DNA of 6,293 nucleotides, from assembly GCA_934446485.1 (NCBI GenBank), contig CAKSEM010000088.1:1-6293 (forward strand), in the 5' to 3' direction. How positions within the stretch are numbered: the first letter of the stretch is position 1; every line of letters starts with the position of its first letter. The stretch is from an uncultured Eubacteriales bacterium (GTDB lineage Bacteria; Bacillota; Clostridia; Oscillospirales; CAG-272). Position numbers and translations under genes: made by a program. A model generated the notes under the pieces. The model was given only the letters and a program-made list of their open reading frames with translations. It searched no databases and was not told where the DNA came from. Of this stretch, positions 1 through 6,182 are shown piece by piece.

Positions 1-2
1 GT

Positions 3-734
3 CGTGAGCTTCGAAAGTATTTCACTGCAGACGACTCCGAGCATGTGCTGATTGATGCAGACTATTCACAGATCGAGCTGAGACTGCTCGCTCATCTCTC
101 GGGCGACGAAGCGATGATCGCTGCGTTTAACTCCGACACCGACATTCATACGATGACGGCAGCAAGCGTATTCGGTATTTCACCGGAGGAAGTCACCCCG
201 GATCTCCGTCGTCGCGCAAAAGCTGTAAATTTCGGGATAGTCTACGGGATAGGTGCATACTCTCTCTCTCAGGATATAGGATCAACACGACGTCAGGCGG
301 AGGAATACATCGAAGGGTATTTCAGAACGTATCCGGGCGTCGAGCGCTACCTAAAGGAAACGGTGGACCATGCGATCGAATCGGGATCCACTGTGACAAT
401 GTTCGGAAGAAAGCGCTGGATTCCCGAGCTTTCATCCAAAAATCACAATATTTCCGCATTCGGTCGCAGAGTCGCAATGAACAGCCCGATCCAAGGGAGT
501 GCCGCTGACATTATAAAGGTCGCTATGATCAACGTCTCACGCGCACTGCGGGAATCCGGCATAGATGCGCGCCTTATCATGCAGGTCCACGATGAGCTGA
601 TCGTAGAATCCTCCCGCGACTGTGCCGAGACGGCACGTGATATCCTCGTCCGCGAGATGGAGGGTGCAGCAAAGCTCCGCGTCCCGCTCTCGGCGGAGGC
701 AGGCATCGGTGACAACTGGTTTGACGCAAAGTAA
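3..734 (+). CDS. polA: DNA polymerase I, C-terminal polymerase domain (5' end cut by window edge)
   Basis: Template-directed DNA polymerase of replication and repair (Okazaki fragment processing, excision repair gap filling). The reading frame is open from the first bases, so this is the end of a longer gene; the GTG at 45 is an internal valine, not a start. All three family A motifs are visible. Motif A is DADYSQIELR, with the metal-binding Asp codon at 60-62. Motif B (O helix) is RRRAKAVNFGIVYG near 207-248, keeping the Arg, Lys, Phe and Tyr that match Klenow R754, K758, F762 and Y766. Motif C is QVHDELI, with His-Asp-Glu codons at 588-596. Phe at the F762 position is the usual bacterial residue that disfavours dideoxynucleotides. 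The end (IGDNWFDAK) is typical of the family. The 5' nuclease and 3'-5' exonuclease regions lie outside the window. The gene is followed directly by a terminator and convergent genes. Identification is very secure. Confidence 0.98.
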   Translation, partial: RELRKYFTADDSEHVLIDADYSQIELRLLAHLSGDEAMIAAFNSDTDIHTMTAASVFGISPEEVTPDLRRRAKAVNFGIVYGIGAYSLSQDIGSTRRQAEEYIEGYFRTYPGVERYLKETVDHAIESGSTVTMFGRKRWIPELSSKNHNISAFGRRVAMNSPIQGSAADIIKVAMINVSRALRESGIDARLIMQVHDELIVESSRDCAETARDILVREMEGAAKLRVPLSAEAGIGDNWFDAK

Positions 735-757
735 CCTTGATAATAGCTCCGAATAAG

Positions 758-803
758 GATCGGTGCTGCACCTGATGAAATACACTCAGGTACAGCACCG
801 ATC
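758..803. terminator. Terminator hairpin between convergent polA and the zinc-ribbon gene
   Basis: The outer stem pairs GATCGGTGCTG (758-768) with CAGCACCGATC (793-803), 11 perfect pairs. After a C/A mismatch the inner stem pairs ACCTGA (770-775) with TCAGGT (786-791) around a 10-base loop. On the plus strand it is followed at once by TTTT (804-807), fitting a Rho-independent terminator for polA. On the minus strand it lies 9 bases past the stop of the 813-1220 gene and is followed by CTTATTC, a weaker U-tract, so it may serve both genes. Confidence 0.9.
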
Positions 804-812
804 TTTTAATAA

Positions 813-1220
813 TCATAAAAGCCTTACATCGAACTTTTCGCCGCATTTCGGACATTTGACAGTATGCTTTCCGCGGCTGGCAGGGAGCTTAATTATGGCA
901 CGACAATGCCGACATCTGCGAAAGCGGTCGCTTCTGATGTAGCGGACCCTATCAAATTGCAGCTTAAAAAATATGCGCACTCTGCCCCATATCGCAGTAA
1001 ATCTGCGATTTTCGGCAAGCCGCCTGACGTAATTTTTCGACATCATCCTCCAGACAGCCACAACCAGTACCGCCAGTGTTAATATGTGCAGCACAGGCGT
1101 GCAAAAAATTGCGTTGAATATGCATAACAATGCATATACTCCGAGCGTAAAGTATCCGAGACTGTCGATCCCGTACCTTCCGGAAAAGAAGCGCGCGATC
1201 CGACTCATAAAACCATTCAA
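813..1220 (-). CDS. Small two-helix membrane protein with C-terminal zinc ribbon
   Basis: A 135-residue protein of unknown function. After a short basic start containing FFSGRYGID, two hydrophobic stretches at about residues 22-41 and 43-58 predict a helical hairpin in the membrane. A basic, aromatic-rich linker (about 60-100) leads to a zinc ribbon with paired cysteines CRHC (103-106) and CPKC (123-126), ending FDVRLL. From memory this matches a widespread Firmicutes family of small hypothetical proteins (GRYG near the start, two helices, KHTVKCPxC near the end); no role is established that I know of. Start: the TTG at 1218-1220 has AAAGGA 10 bases upstream; the alternative in-frame ATG at 1206-1208 would give 131 residues and sits 22 bases from that site. 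Both retain every domain. The gene is 106 bases past the ATPase stop and is probably its own unit. Confidence 0.82.
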   Translation of the reverse strand: MNGFMSRIARFFSGRYGIDSLGYFTLGVYALLCIFNAIFCTPVLHILTLAVLVVAVWRMMSKNYVRRLAENRRFTAIWGRVRIFFKLQFDRVRYIRSDRFRRCRHCRAIIKLPASRGKHTVKCPKCGEKFDVRLL

Positions 1221-1230
1221 TGAAGACAGT

Positions 1231-1238
1231 TCCTTTCT
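1231..1238 (-). promoter_or_regulatory. Ribosome binding site AGAAAGGA for the zinc-ribbon gene
   Basis: Minus-strand AGAAAGGA lies 10 bases before the TTG at 1218-1220 and 22 bases before the ATG at 1206-1208. It favours the TTG start, at slightly long but usable spacing. Confidence 0.5.
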
Positions 1239-1255
1239 GCCGTAAATCTTATCAT

Positions 1256-1284
1256 ATTGTACCCTCGGAATATTACCTCAGAAA
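1256..1284 (-). promoter_or_regulatory. Weak candidate promoter for the zinc-ribbon gene
   Basis: Minus-strand TACAAT (1256-1261) is a 5/6 match to the -10 consensus and lies about 35 bases upstream of the TTG start. The hexamer 17 bases further upstream, TTTCTG (1279-1284), is a poor -35, so this would depend on an activator or be a weak promoter. The -35 region is one arm of an AT-rich imperfect palindrome (1279-1305). No clear terminator follows the upstream ATPase gene, so readthrough from it is possible. Confidence 0.3.
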
Positions 1285-1326
1285 TAATTCAGAATTAAGT
1301 TTCTGTCCCGAAACTGTAAACACTTT

Positions 1327-2439
1327 TCAATGAGAAGCACGACACCGTTCCGAGTCTGCCGCTGCCAAGATTCCGTCGCACACCTCCGACGTATACCTAT
1401 CGAGCGATTCAAAATCGATGGAGGCACCGTATATTTTTTCAATTTCAAAATGTGCATCGGCACATGATCTCAGATGTTCTTCTGCTTCCGCCAGTATGAC
1501 CTCCGAACACTTGTGAGCCAAGCGCATCCCTCCTCGCGAAGCGGCAAGGCGATCGCGGATAATAAATCTGTCCATATTGATTTTACGTTCCGCACTCTCC
1601 CCGACTTCAACCGTCAACAATGTTCTGCAATGCGGTATGTATATGTCGGAAATGCACGTGGGACAGATGGGATCGGGCGATATGCATATGCTACACCCGA
1701 CCGAGCTGAGTGCCTGCGATGCTGCCGACATAAAACTGTATGCAGTCCCGTATGTGTCCTCGATCCGATATACGGCAGATGCCAAGTCTTCAAAATGCGG
1801 CAGTCTGACGCGTCCGCGCATTCCGATCGCTCTTACGGGCAGTTCTTCGCGCGCACCTATACCGTCAGGCCGTCCGAACGACCTGACCAACCTGTCGATT
1901 GCACCGTTCATCTTTTCGTGATCTATGCATCCATTGCCGTCATGAATGATATCGTCACACAGCATTCCGAAGTATCCGAGACTGCCGTAAGCTCTTCCGA
2001 AGCCGTCACTCTTGATCTGCGAAAGTCTCTCGATATCGCCGCGCGCATCCGATAACATCGCACAGTCCCAAAACACCGAAAGATCGATCAGTTCAGACGC
2101 CGCACCGGGGTATCGCATATCCAGGCTGTGCGGAGATGTCCCGTCGACCACAGCTACTCTGCCGTCTATCACCACAGCATCGAGAGATGTATAATCCGAG
2201 CTGCACAGATAGCTTTGAACGTTGTACCCGGCTTCGTCGGCCGCATCCGCTATGCGGCGCATCATGGTACTCTTTCCGCAGCCGGATGAGCCTTTGATTA
2301 TGTACAGTCTCCCGAGCCGCTTTTCGTCGGCTATGCTTCCGTAAAGCCCGCAAAAACCGTCCCGTGTGTTCATTCCGATAAAGCCGTCCCCTGCTGCAGA
2401 TGTTGCTATCGGTGTTCCGTAATCAGTTATAAATCTCAT
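1327..2439 (-). CDS. P-loop ATPase/nucleotide kinase-like protein with duplicated, half-degenerate nucleotide site
   Basis: A 370-residue cytoplasmic protein. A Walker A motif GSSGCGKST is at residues 50-58 (Lys56 codon 2272-2274). A beta strand RVAVVDGT (94-101) supplies a Walker B-like Asp99. The SDYTSLDAVVIDG and YPGAASELIDL segments resemble an uncharacterised Firmicutes ATPase family that I recall as PRK06851, built from two P-loop halves; its role is not established. The second half (about 222-279) repeats the first half's order, but the P-loop position reads DTYGTAYSF with Tyr234 where the lysine should be, so only the first site is expected to bind ATP. Start: I chose the ATG at 2437-2439 because GGAG lies 7 bases upstream; the in-frame TTG at 2452-2454 would put that site inside the gene. 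A candidate promoter sits upstream, after the terminator of the SLH esterase gene, so it appears separately transcribed. Family confidence is moderate; the P-loop itself is clear. Confidence 0.85.
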   Translation of the reverse strand: MRFITDYGTPIATSAAGDGFIGMNTRDGFCGLYGSIADEKRLGRLYIIKGSSGCGKSTMMRRIADAADEAGYNVQSYLCSSDYTSLDAVVIDGRVAVVDGTSPHSLDMRYPGAASELIDLSVFWDCAMLSDARGDIERLSQIKSDGFGRAYGSLGYFGMLCDDIIHDGNGCIDHEKMNGAIDRLVRSFGRPDGIGAREELPVRAIGMRGRVRLPHFEDLASAVYRIEDTYGTAYSFMSAASQALSSVGCSICISPDPICPTCISDIYIPHCRTLLTVEVGESAERKINMDRFIIRDRLAASRGGMRLAHKCSEVILAEAEEHLRSCADAHFEIEKIYGASIDFESLDRYTSEVCDGILAAADSERCRASH

Positions 2440-2446
2440 AATAAAT

Positions 2447-2450
2447 CTCC
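2447..2450 (-). promoter_or_regulatory. Ribosome binding site GGAG deciding the ATPase start
   Basis: Minus-strand GGAG (within CGGAGA) is 7 bases upstream of the ATG at 2437-2439. It overlaps the upstream in-frame TTG reading and therefore argues for the shorter 370-residue product. Confidence 0.75.
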
Positions 2451-2474
2451 GCAAAATAAAGTATCGTCCTTATC

Positions 2475-2503
2475 ATGATATGATGCCGATGTTATTTTGA
2501 CAG
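2475..2503 (-). promoter_or_regulatory. Candidate sigma-A promoter of the ATPase gene
   Basis: Minus-strand -35 CTGTCA (2498-2503, 4/6 to TTGACA) and -10 TATCAT (2475-2480, 5/6 to TATAAT) are separated by exactly 17 bases. They lie just downstream of the preceding gene's terminator and about 36 bases before the ATG. The -10 lies inside a perfect 10-base palindrome, TATCATGATA (2471-2480). Confidence 0.5.
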
Positions 2504-2511
2504 AGAACGCC

Positions 2512-2539
2512 GAAAGGCACCGCATAAGCGGTGCCTTTC
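2512..2539 (-). terminator. Rho-independent terminator of the SLH esterase gene
   Basis: A perfect 12-pair stem GAAAGGCACCGC / GCGGTGCCTTTC with a 4-base loop begins 14 bases past the stop at 2554. On the minus strand the T-run is mostly inside the stem (CCTTTC), followed by GGCGTTCTC, so the U-tract is short. Position and stem strength still make it the likely end of the transcript. Confidence 0.8.
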
Positions 2540-2553
2540 CCGTAATGCGAGAC

Positions 2554-5415
2554 TCACTGTACTTTAAGTCTCAGCGTAAATTCAAAGCTTATTATGTTTG
2601 ACGAATAGGAGGCGGAACAGCTTGCCGCAACCTTCGTAGGTGTGCCGTCGGTCGGAATACTGTCAATAGGCGTAGATATTTCAATCATATATCCCGTTGC
2701 ATCGAGGATACGGTCGAGCAAAGTCGCAAGGTTGAACTCTTCGTCCGATGCGAAAGAGATAACATAGCCCCCATCATCGAACACCTCGGTGAATTTAGCC
2801 TTTATCAGTTTCTCTTCGGCGCTTGTCAGATCCTTAGTCATTCTGAGGCGGAACGTCGCATCCCAGAAGCCGCCGTCGGGGTCGGTTATCGTATAACCGA
2901 CAGTTTCAACGAAAATATCTCCGTCTGAATGATCTACGTATGTGTTCTTGAGCTGTTCGGTCATGTCCGCATCGACCTCGATCATGTATCCGGCAGGAAG
3001 TCCGAAGAACGTGAGACGCTCCTCGATAATAGCAGTAAGTCTCTCGGAGGTAATATCCGATGAATAGCCGAAAGTCACCGACACAACACCGTCCGCGTGT
3101 ACTCGCTCTGCGCAAGCCTTCATTTCTTCTTCCGAAGCCGTAAGAGTACGGTCCTGGCTGTAATCGGGAGCAGGCACGGCGCATCCGTTATCGGTTATCT
3201 CAGTGAAATCCGGATCTATCACAGGGGAGTTCGTGCTGACGGTAAAGCTGCTGTTATACGCACCGCCGCCATACCCGTGAGTTCTGCACTGTTTCATGGT
3301 AATGACCTTGTCGCAGCTCAGTGAATTGTAGAGGGAAACGACCCCTGACGGCGGGCAAGTATAGTCGCCGAGACCTGCATCTATAACCACGCGGCAATCG
3401 CGGATCCTCGTTGCGAAGTAGCATGAGTCGTAATATTTTGAACCGTCGGTATAATCGGGTCTCCATCCGTTCAGCCGTTTTGCGACCTTGGCTCCGGCGA
3501 TGTCACACATCCACGGTATCCCGGTACTCACTAAATTAATCTTGCTGTATATTCCGGCAACAGCAATCGACTGGAAGCCACCCATAGAACCGCCGGATAC
3601 TGCAATGTCCCGTCCGTTCCAAAGATCGGCAAACTGCTTCTCCGCAAAGCGGATAGCCATTATATCGCGGCTCAGCATACCGAGAAAGTAGCTCGCCTCA
3701 CGGGTCGGGTTGTTAAAGCCCCATCCGTTGATGCGTGCAGCAGCCGCGCGGTAATATGCATCATCGCCGTGGTTCTTGACACTGTGGGAATTGACCGTTA
3801 TCGTTATACCGTCGGTATTGATTCCGGCACCGCAGCCGGATGGCTGTCCGTACGCCATGAATGCCGCATAGATTTTGAGCGAAGACGGGTCGGCGCCGAC
3901 AGGTACCGTAATGTGTCCGTATGCGGGATCGCCCGTCGTTTCAACTGCAATGTCATACACGGTATATCCCGGAATGCTTATATTTTCGCATATCTTGAAT
4001 TCACTTGCCGTAGGTTCGAGAGCTTCAAGCTTCGCCATAACGGAATCCCAGTATTCGTTGAAATCCGACGGGATCTTTGCTGCAGGCACCACTTTATCGA
4101 AATCGAATATGACGCTCGCGTCCATTGCCCTCTCGGAAAGGTTTGAGATTTTGACTCCGCGACGGTTTGCAGCATAGACGTACAGACGCGCAGCACCCGG
4201 CACGCTGCAGCCCACACGCTTGAGAACGAACTGACCTGCGTGACCGCTGACAGTACCGTTCGATCTGGCGCCGTCTTCGGCACTGTACTCCCATAAGAAC
4301 TGCGGAACCGAAACGATACGATCGCCCTCAAGGAGGGTTACCCTGAACGTCACAAAATCATTGACGGAATAAGCAAGCGGGTTCTTGTCGGTTTCACAAA
4401 GGAACGACACATTTGCTATATTGTCGGAAGATACCTCGTCGATCTTATAGGTGCCGAGCGCAGTATAGCCGCTGACAATAACGAACTGATGACGTGCCGA
4501 TATTGCTTCGCTTGCAATGCGCGCAAAGTACGGCGCAGCATACTTTGTCGATACGGCAAACGTGAGGCGGCCATCCTTTTCTGTGATCGAATACTCAAGA
4601 CGTCTGAGAGTAGGATCTACTTCAAAAGCTATAACCCTGCCGTCGGCACTGTCCGATATCGGAAGAGCAACACCCGTCAGTGATTTTATCGTATCCGACA
4701 CCTCTCCGAGTCTCGTATTATCAAGGCTGTCGCTGTAGAGCGAATACTCTGCAAGCGGGTTGCCCGCAATTCTCGGCGAGCGGTCAAAGCTCTCGGCGTA
4801 ATCGTAAAGCCTGTTGATGAGAGTTGCAATTTCGGCACGTGTTGCGGTGCTCTTCGGATTGAATCTTCCGTTTTCATCGCCGCGGACTATTCCCGACCTG
4901 CGCATGGATTCTACATCTCCTGCTGCCCACGACGCAATTCTTAATTCATCCTCAAAGTGATCTATGGCATCGGAAACATCGGAAAGCTCAATCCATGCAT
5001 ATTTGATATATCTCGCAGTCATTACCATCAATTCTTCGCGTGTTACGGGACTGTTTGCACGGAAAGTGTTGTCTTCGTAACCGTTAACTATTCCAGCCTT
5101 GACTGCCCATCCGACATACTGAACATACCATGCGTTTGCAGATACATCGGAGAATGAGTTTTCAGAATCAGGCGACGCACCGTGCAGGCGCGAAAGAAGC
5201 GTGATATACTCAGCTCTCGTAAGCTGACTGGATGGTGCAAAGGTATCGTCGGTCATGCCCTTGATCAGTCCGCGCTCGTACGCCTTGACCACATCGTCAT
5301 GATACCAAGAATTCGGCTTTACGTCCTTAAATACACTGTCGCTCGCAGCGATCGAAATTGCGCAAACGATTGCCGTAAAAAACGACACAATACCTATCAA
5401 AATGCGTTTTTTCAT
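2554..5415 (-). CDS. Cell-surface SLH-domain protein with acetylxylan esterase-like (AXE1/CE7) domain
   Basis: A 953-residue exported protein. A signal peptide (1 to about 25, MKKR then a hydrophobic core ending SIAAS) precedes three SLH repeats at about 29-79, 88-140 and 154-206, each starting FxDx and carrying an (L/V/A)TRxE motif; these normally anchor proteins to wall polymers. Residues about 219-305 (SLTGVALPISD, then a beta strand) resemble the small domain preceding catalytic domains in some glycosidases (GH67/GH20 type); this is tentative. Residues about 330-440 form a beta-rich, probably immunoglobulin-like domain. The esterase domain (about 445-722) opens IPSDFNEYWDS, as in AXE1 proteins. 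It has nucleophile Ser610 in GGSMGG, Asp684 in GLGDYTCPPS and His713 in RTHGYGGG. The Asp-His spacing of 29 equals that of known CE7 enzymes. Predicted role: hydrolysing acetyl or other acyl esters on carbohydrate outside the cell; the real substrate is unknown. Residues about 773-951 are an unassigned repetitive C-terminus. The start at 5413-5415 is set by AGAGGTG and the signal peptide; the frame remains open to 5514. Confidence 0.93.
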   Translation of the reverse strand: MKKRILIGIVSFFTAIVCAISIAASDSVFKDVKPNSWYHDDVVKAYERGLIKGMTDDTFAPSSQLTRAEYITLLSRLHGASPDSENSFSDVSANAWYVQYVGWAVKAGIVNGYEDNTFRANSPVTREELMVMTARYIKYAWIELSDVSDAIDHFEDELRIASWAAGDVESMRRSGIVRGDENGRFNPKSTATRAEIATLINRLYDYAESFDRSPRIAGNPLAEYSLYSDSLDNTRLGEVSDTIKSLTGVALPISDSADGRVIAFEVDPTLRRLEYSITEKDGRLTFAVSTKYAAPYFARIASEAISARHQFVIVSGYTALGTYKIDEVSSDNIANVSFLCETDKNPLAYSVNDFVTFRVTLLEGDRIVSVPQFLWEYSAEDGARSNGTVSGHAGQFVLKRVGCSVPGAARLYVYAANRRGVKISNLSERAMDASVIFDFDKVVPAAKIPSDFNEYWDSVMAKLEALEPTASEFKICENISIPGYTVYDIAVETTGDPAYGHITVPVGADPSSLKIYAAFMAYGQPSGCGAGINTDGITITVNSHSVKNHGDDAYYRAAAARINGWGFNNPTREASYFLGMLSRDIMAIRFAEKQFADLWNGRDIAVSGGSMGGFQSIAVAGIYSKINLVSTGIPWMCDIAGAKVAKRLNGWRPDYTDGSKYYDSCYFATRIRDCRVVIDAGLGDYTCPPSGVVSLYNSLSCDKVITMKQCRTHGYGGGAYNSSFTVSTNSPVIDPDFTEITDNGCAVPAPDYSQDRTLTASEEEMKACAERVHADGVVSVTFGYSSDITSERLTAIIEERLTFFGLPAGYMIEVDADMTEQLKNTYVDHSDGDIFVETVGYTITDPDGGFWDATFRLRMTKDLTSAEEKLIKAKFTEVFDDGGYVISFASDEEFNLATLLDRILDATGYMIEISTPIDSIPTDGTPTKVAASCSASYSSNIISFEFTLRLKVQ

Positions 5416-5420
5416 GTTTT

Positions 5421-5427
5421 CACCTCT
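5421..5427 (-). promoter_or_regulatory. Ribosome binding site AGAGGTG deciding the SLH esterase start
   Basis: Minus-strand AGAGGTG is 5 bases upstream of the ATG at 5413-5415, the codon that opens a typical signal peptide (MKKRILIGIV). The longer reading frame from 5514 would place 33 charged, non-signal residues ahead of it and has no comparable site. Confidence 0.85.
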
Positions 5428-5446
5428 CATAACGAATAAAATATTA

Positions 5447-5491
5447 CACAGTTTATGCACTGCCTTCGGATTTATGCGCGTGTGAACTGTG
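5447..5491. repeat. Direct and inverted short repeats upstream of the SLH esterase gene
   Basis: In the 111-base gap between the acetyltransferase and SLH esterase genes, TTTATGCAC (5452-5460) recurs as TTTATGCGC (5471-5479) with a 19-base period, close to two helical turns. An outer inverted pair CACAGTT (5447-5453) / AACTGTG (5485-5491) encloses them. I saw no good -35/-10 pair and no strong terminator in this gap. The repeats could be regulator half-sites, but they are short and may be chance. Confidence 0.3.
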
Positions 5492-5526
5492 CTGCGCGGG
5501 TCTCCGTCAGGCATAACGGTTATCGA

Positions 5527-6099
5527 TCATCGCGGCGTATCCGCGACACCGATCTCACGAATAATACGTGCGGGATTACCCGCGACCACTGTATACGGCG
5601 GCACGTCATGCGTCACAACTGAGCCGGCACCGACAACCGCACCGTCACCGACCGTAACACCCGGCAAAATTGTGACACCTCCGCCGATCCACACATCGTC
5701 ACCGATGCTGACGGGCGCCGGCAGGCCGATTCCGCGGCGGCGCTCCGAGGGATCGAGCGGATGACCTATTGCATATATGCACGTTTTCGGTCCGATCATA
5801 CAGTTATCCCCTATCCTGATCGGCGCGGCATCGAGAAAGACACAGTCGAAATTTGCAAAAAAGTTGTTACCGACACTTATGTTGTATCCGTAATCGCAGT
5901 GAAACGGCGGTTTTACAAATATGCCAACGCCGACACTGCAGAAAAGCCGACGCAAAATCTCCTCGCGGCGTCCGACCTCAGTTTCCGATGTGCGGTTGTA
6001 CTCTTCCGAGAGAGTACGCGCCGCACTCTTATCAAGCATCAGCTGTCGGTCACCGGTAAAGAACGGCTGACCGCTACTCATGCGCTCGCGCTCGGTCAT
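5527..6099 (-). CDS. Maltose/galactoside-type sugar O-acetyltransferase (LbH family)
   Basis: A 190-residue cytoplasmic enzyme expected to move acetyl from acetyl-CoA to a sugar hydroxyl, like E. coli Maa and LacA. The N-terminal cap begins MTERERMSSGQPF, the usual TExExMxxG opening. From about residue 60 the hexapeptide repeats of a left-handed beta helix follow (YNISVGNNFF, PIRIGDNCMIGP, SIGDDVWIGGG, TILPGVTVGDGAVVGAGSVV). The catalytic histidine is His113 in YAIGHPLDPSERRRG. The C-terminus VVAGNPARIIREI is the family's acetyl-CoA-binding end. The length is normal. The start at 6097-6099 is chosen because GGAGGTG lies 7 bases upstream; a longer frame to 6138 would contain that site and lacks the family's N-terminus. 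The natural sugar cannot be told from sequence; such enzymes are often thought to detoxify non-metabolised sugars. The SLH esterase gene lies 111 bases downstream on the same strand with no clear terminator between, so cotranscription is possible. Confidence 0.95.
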   Translation of the reverse strand: MTERERMSSGQPFFTGDRQLMLDKSAARTLSEEYNRTSETEVGRREEILRRLFCSVGVGIFVKPPFHCDYGYNISVGNNFFANFDCVFLDAAPIRIGDNCMIGPKTCIYAIGHPLDPSERRRGIGLPAPVSIGDDVWIGGGVTILPGVTVGDGAVVGAGSVVTHDVPPYTVVAGNPARIIREIGVADTPR

Positions 6100-6106
6100 T
6101 TTGCAA

Positions 6107-6113
6107 CACCTCC
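6107..6113 (-). promoter_or_regulatory. Ribosome binding site GGAGGTG deciding the acetyltransferase start
   Basis: Near-perfect minus-strand GGAGGTG, 7 bases before the ATG at 6097-6099. It rules out the longer in-frame ATG at 6136-6138. Confidence 0.9.
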
Positions 6114-6147
6114 GCCGTACAAAAAATCGGATAATCATGTATTGAAA

Positions 6148-6172
6148 ATCGGGGCTGCACGGCAGCCCCGAT
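6148..6172 (-). terminator. Rho-independent terminator of the partial gene at the right edge
   Basis: An 11-pair perfect GC-rich stem, ATCGGGGCTGC (6148-6158) with GCAGCCCCGAT (6162-6172), has a 3-base loop. On the minus strand it starts 10 bases past the stop at 6183-6185 and is followed by TTTCAAT, a modest U-tract. It separates the edge gene from the acetyltransferase, which should then have its own promoter between 6100 and 6147; I could not identify a convincing one. Confidence 0.85.
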
Positions 6173-6182
6173 CCGACATCTG

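Noticed and set aside
735..812. tRNA or small RNA after polA
   Set aside because: The only structure is the terminator hairpin; no cloverleaf or CCA end is present.
1150..1984. 15-base exact repeat AAGTATCCGAGACTG at 1150-1164 and 1970-1984
   Set aside because: Both copies encode Ser-Leu-Gly-Tyr-Phe in the same frame in two unrelated proteins; flanks do not match, so it is most likely coincidence.
1474..2055. 193-codon plus-strand open frame opposite the ATPase gene
   Set aside because: It lies wholly antisense to a gene with clear motifs, has no recognisable domain, and its composition is that of a shadow frame.
2497..2502. Perfect TTGACA on the plus strand
   Set aside because: No usable -10 follows at 16-18 bases, and it reads into the terminator and the antisense of the SLH esterase gene.
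5475..5498. GCGC-flanked sequence as a terminator between the acetyltransferase and SLH esterase genes
   Set aside because: The stem is only about 4 pairs with a long loop and no T-run follows.
5416..5514. Upstream extension of the SLH esterase to 986 residues
   Set aside because: The extension places 33 charged residues before a normal signal peptide, and the good ribosome site AGAGGTG lies inside it.
6100..6138. Longer acetyltransferase start at 6138
   Set aside because: The extension contains the GGAGGTG ribosome site, and the family's N-terminus starts at MTERERM.
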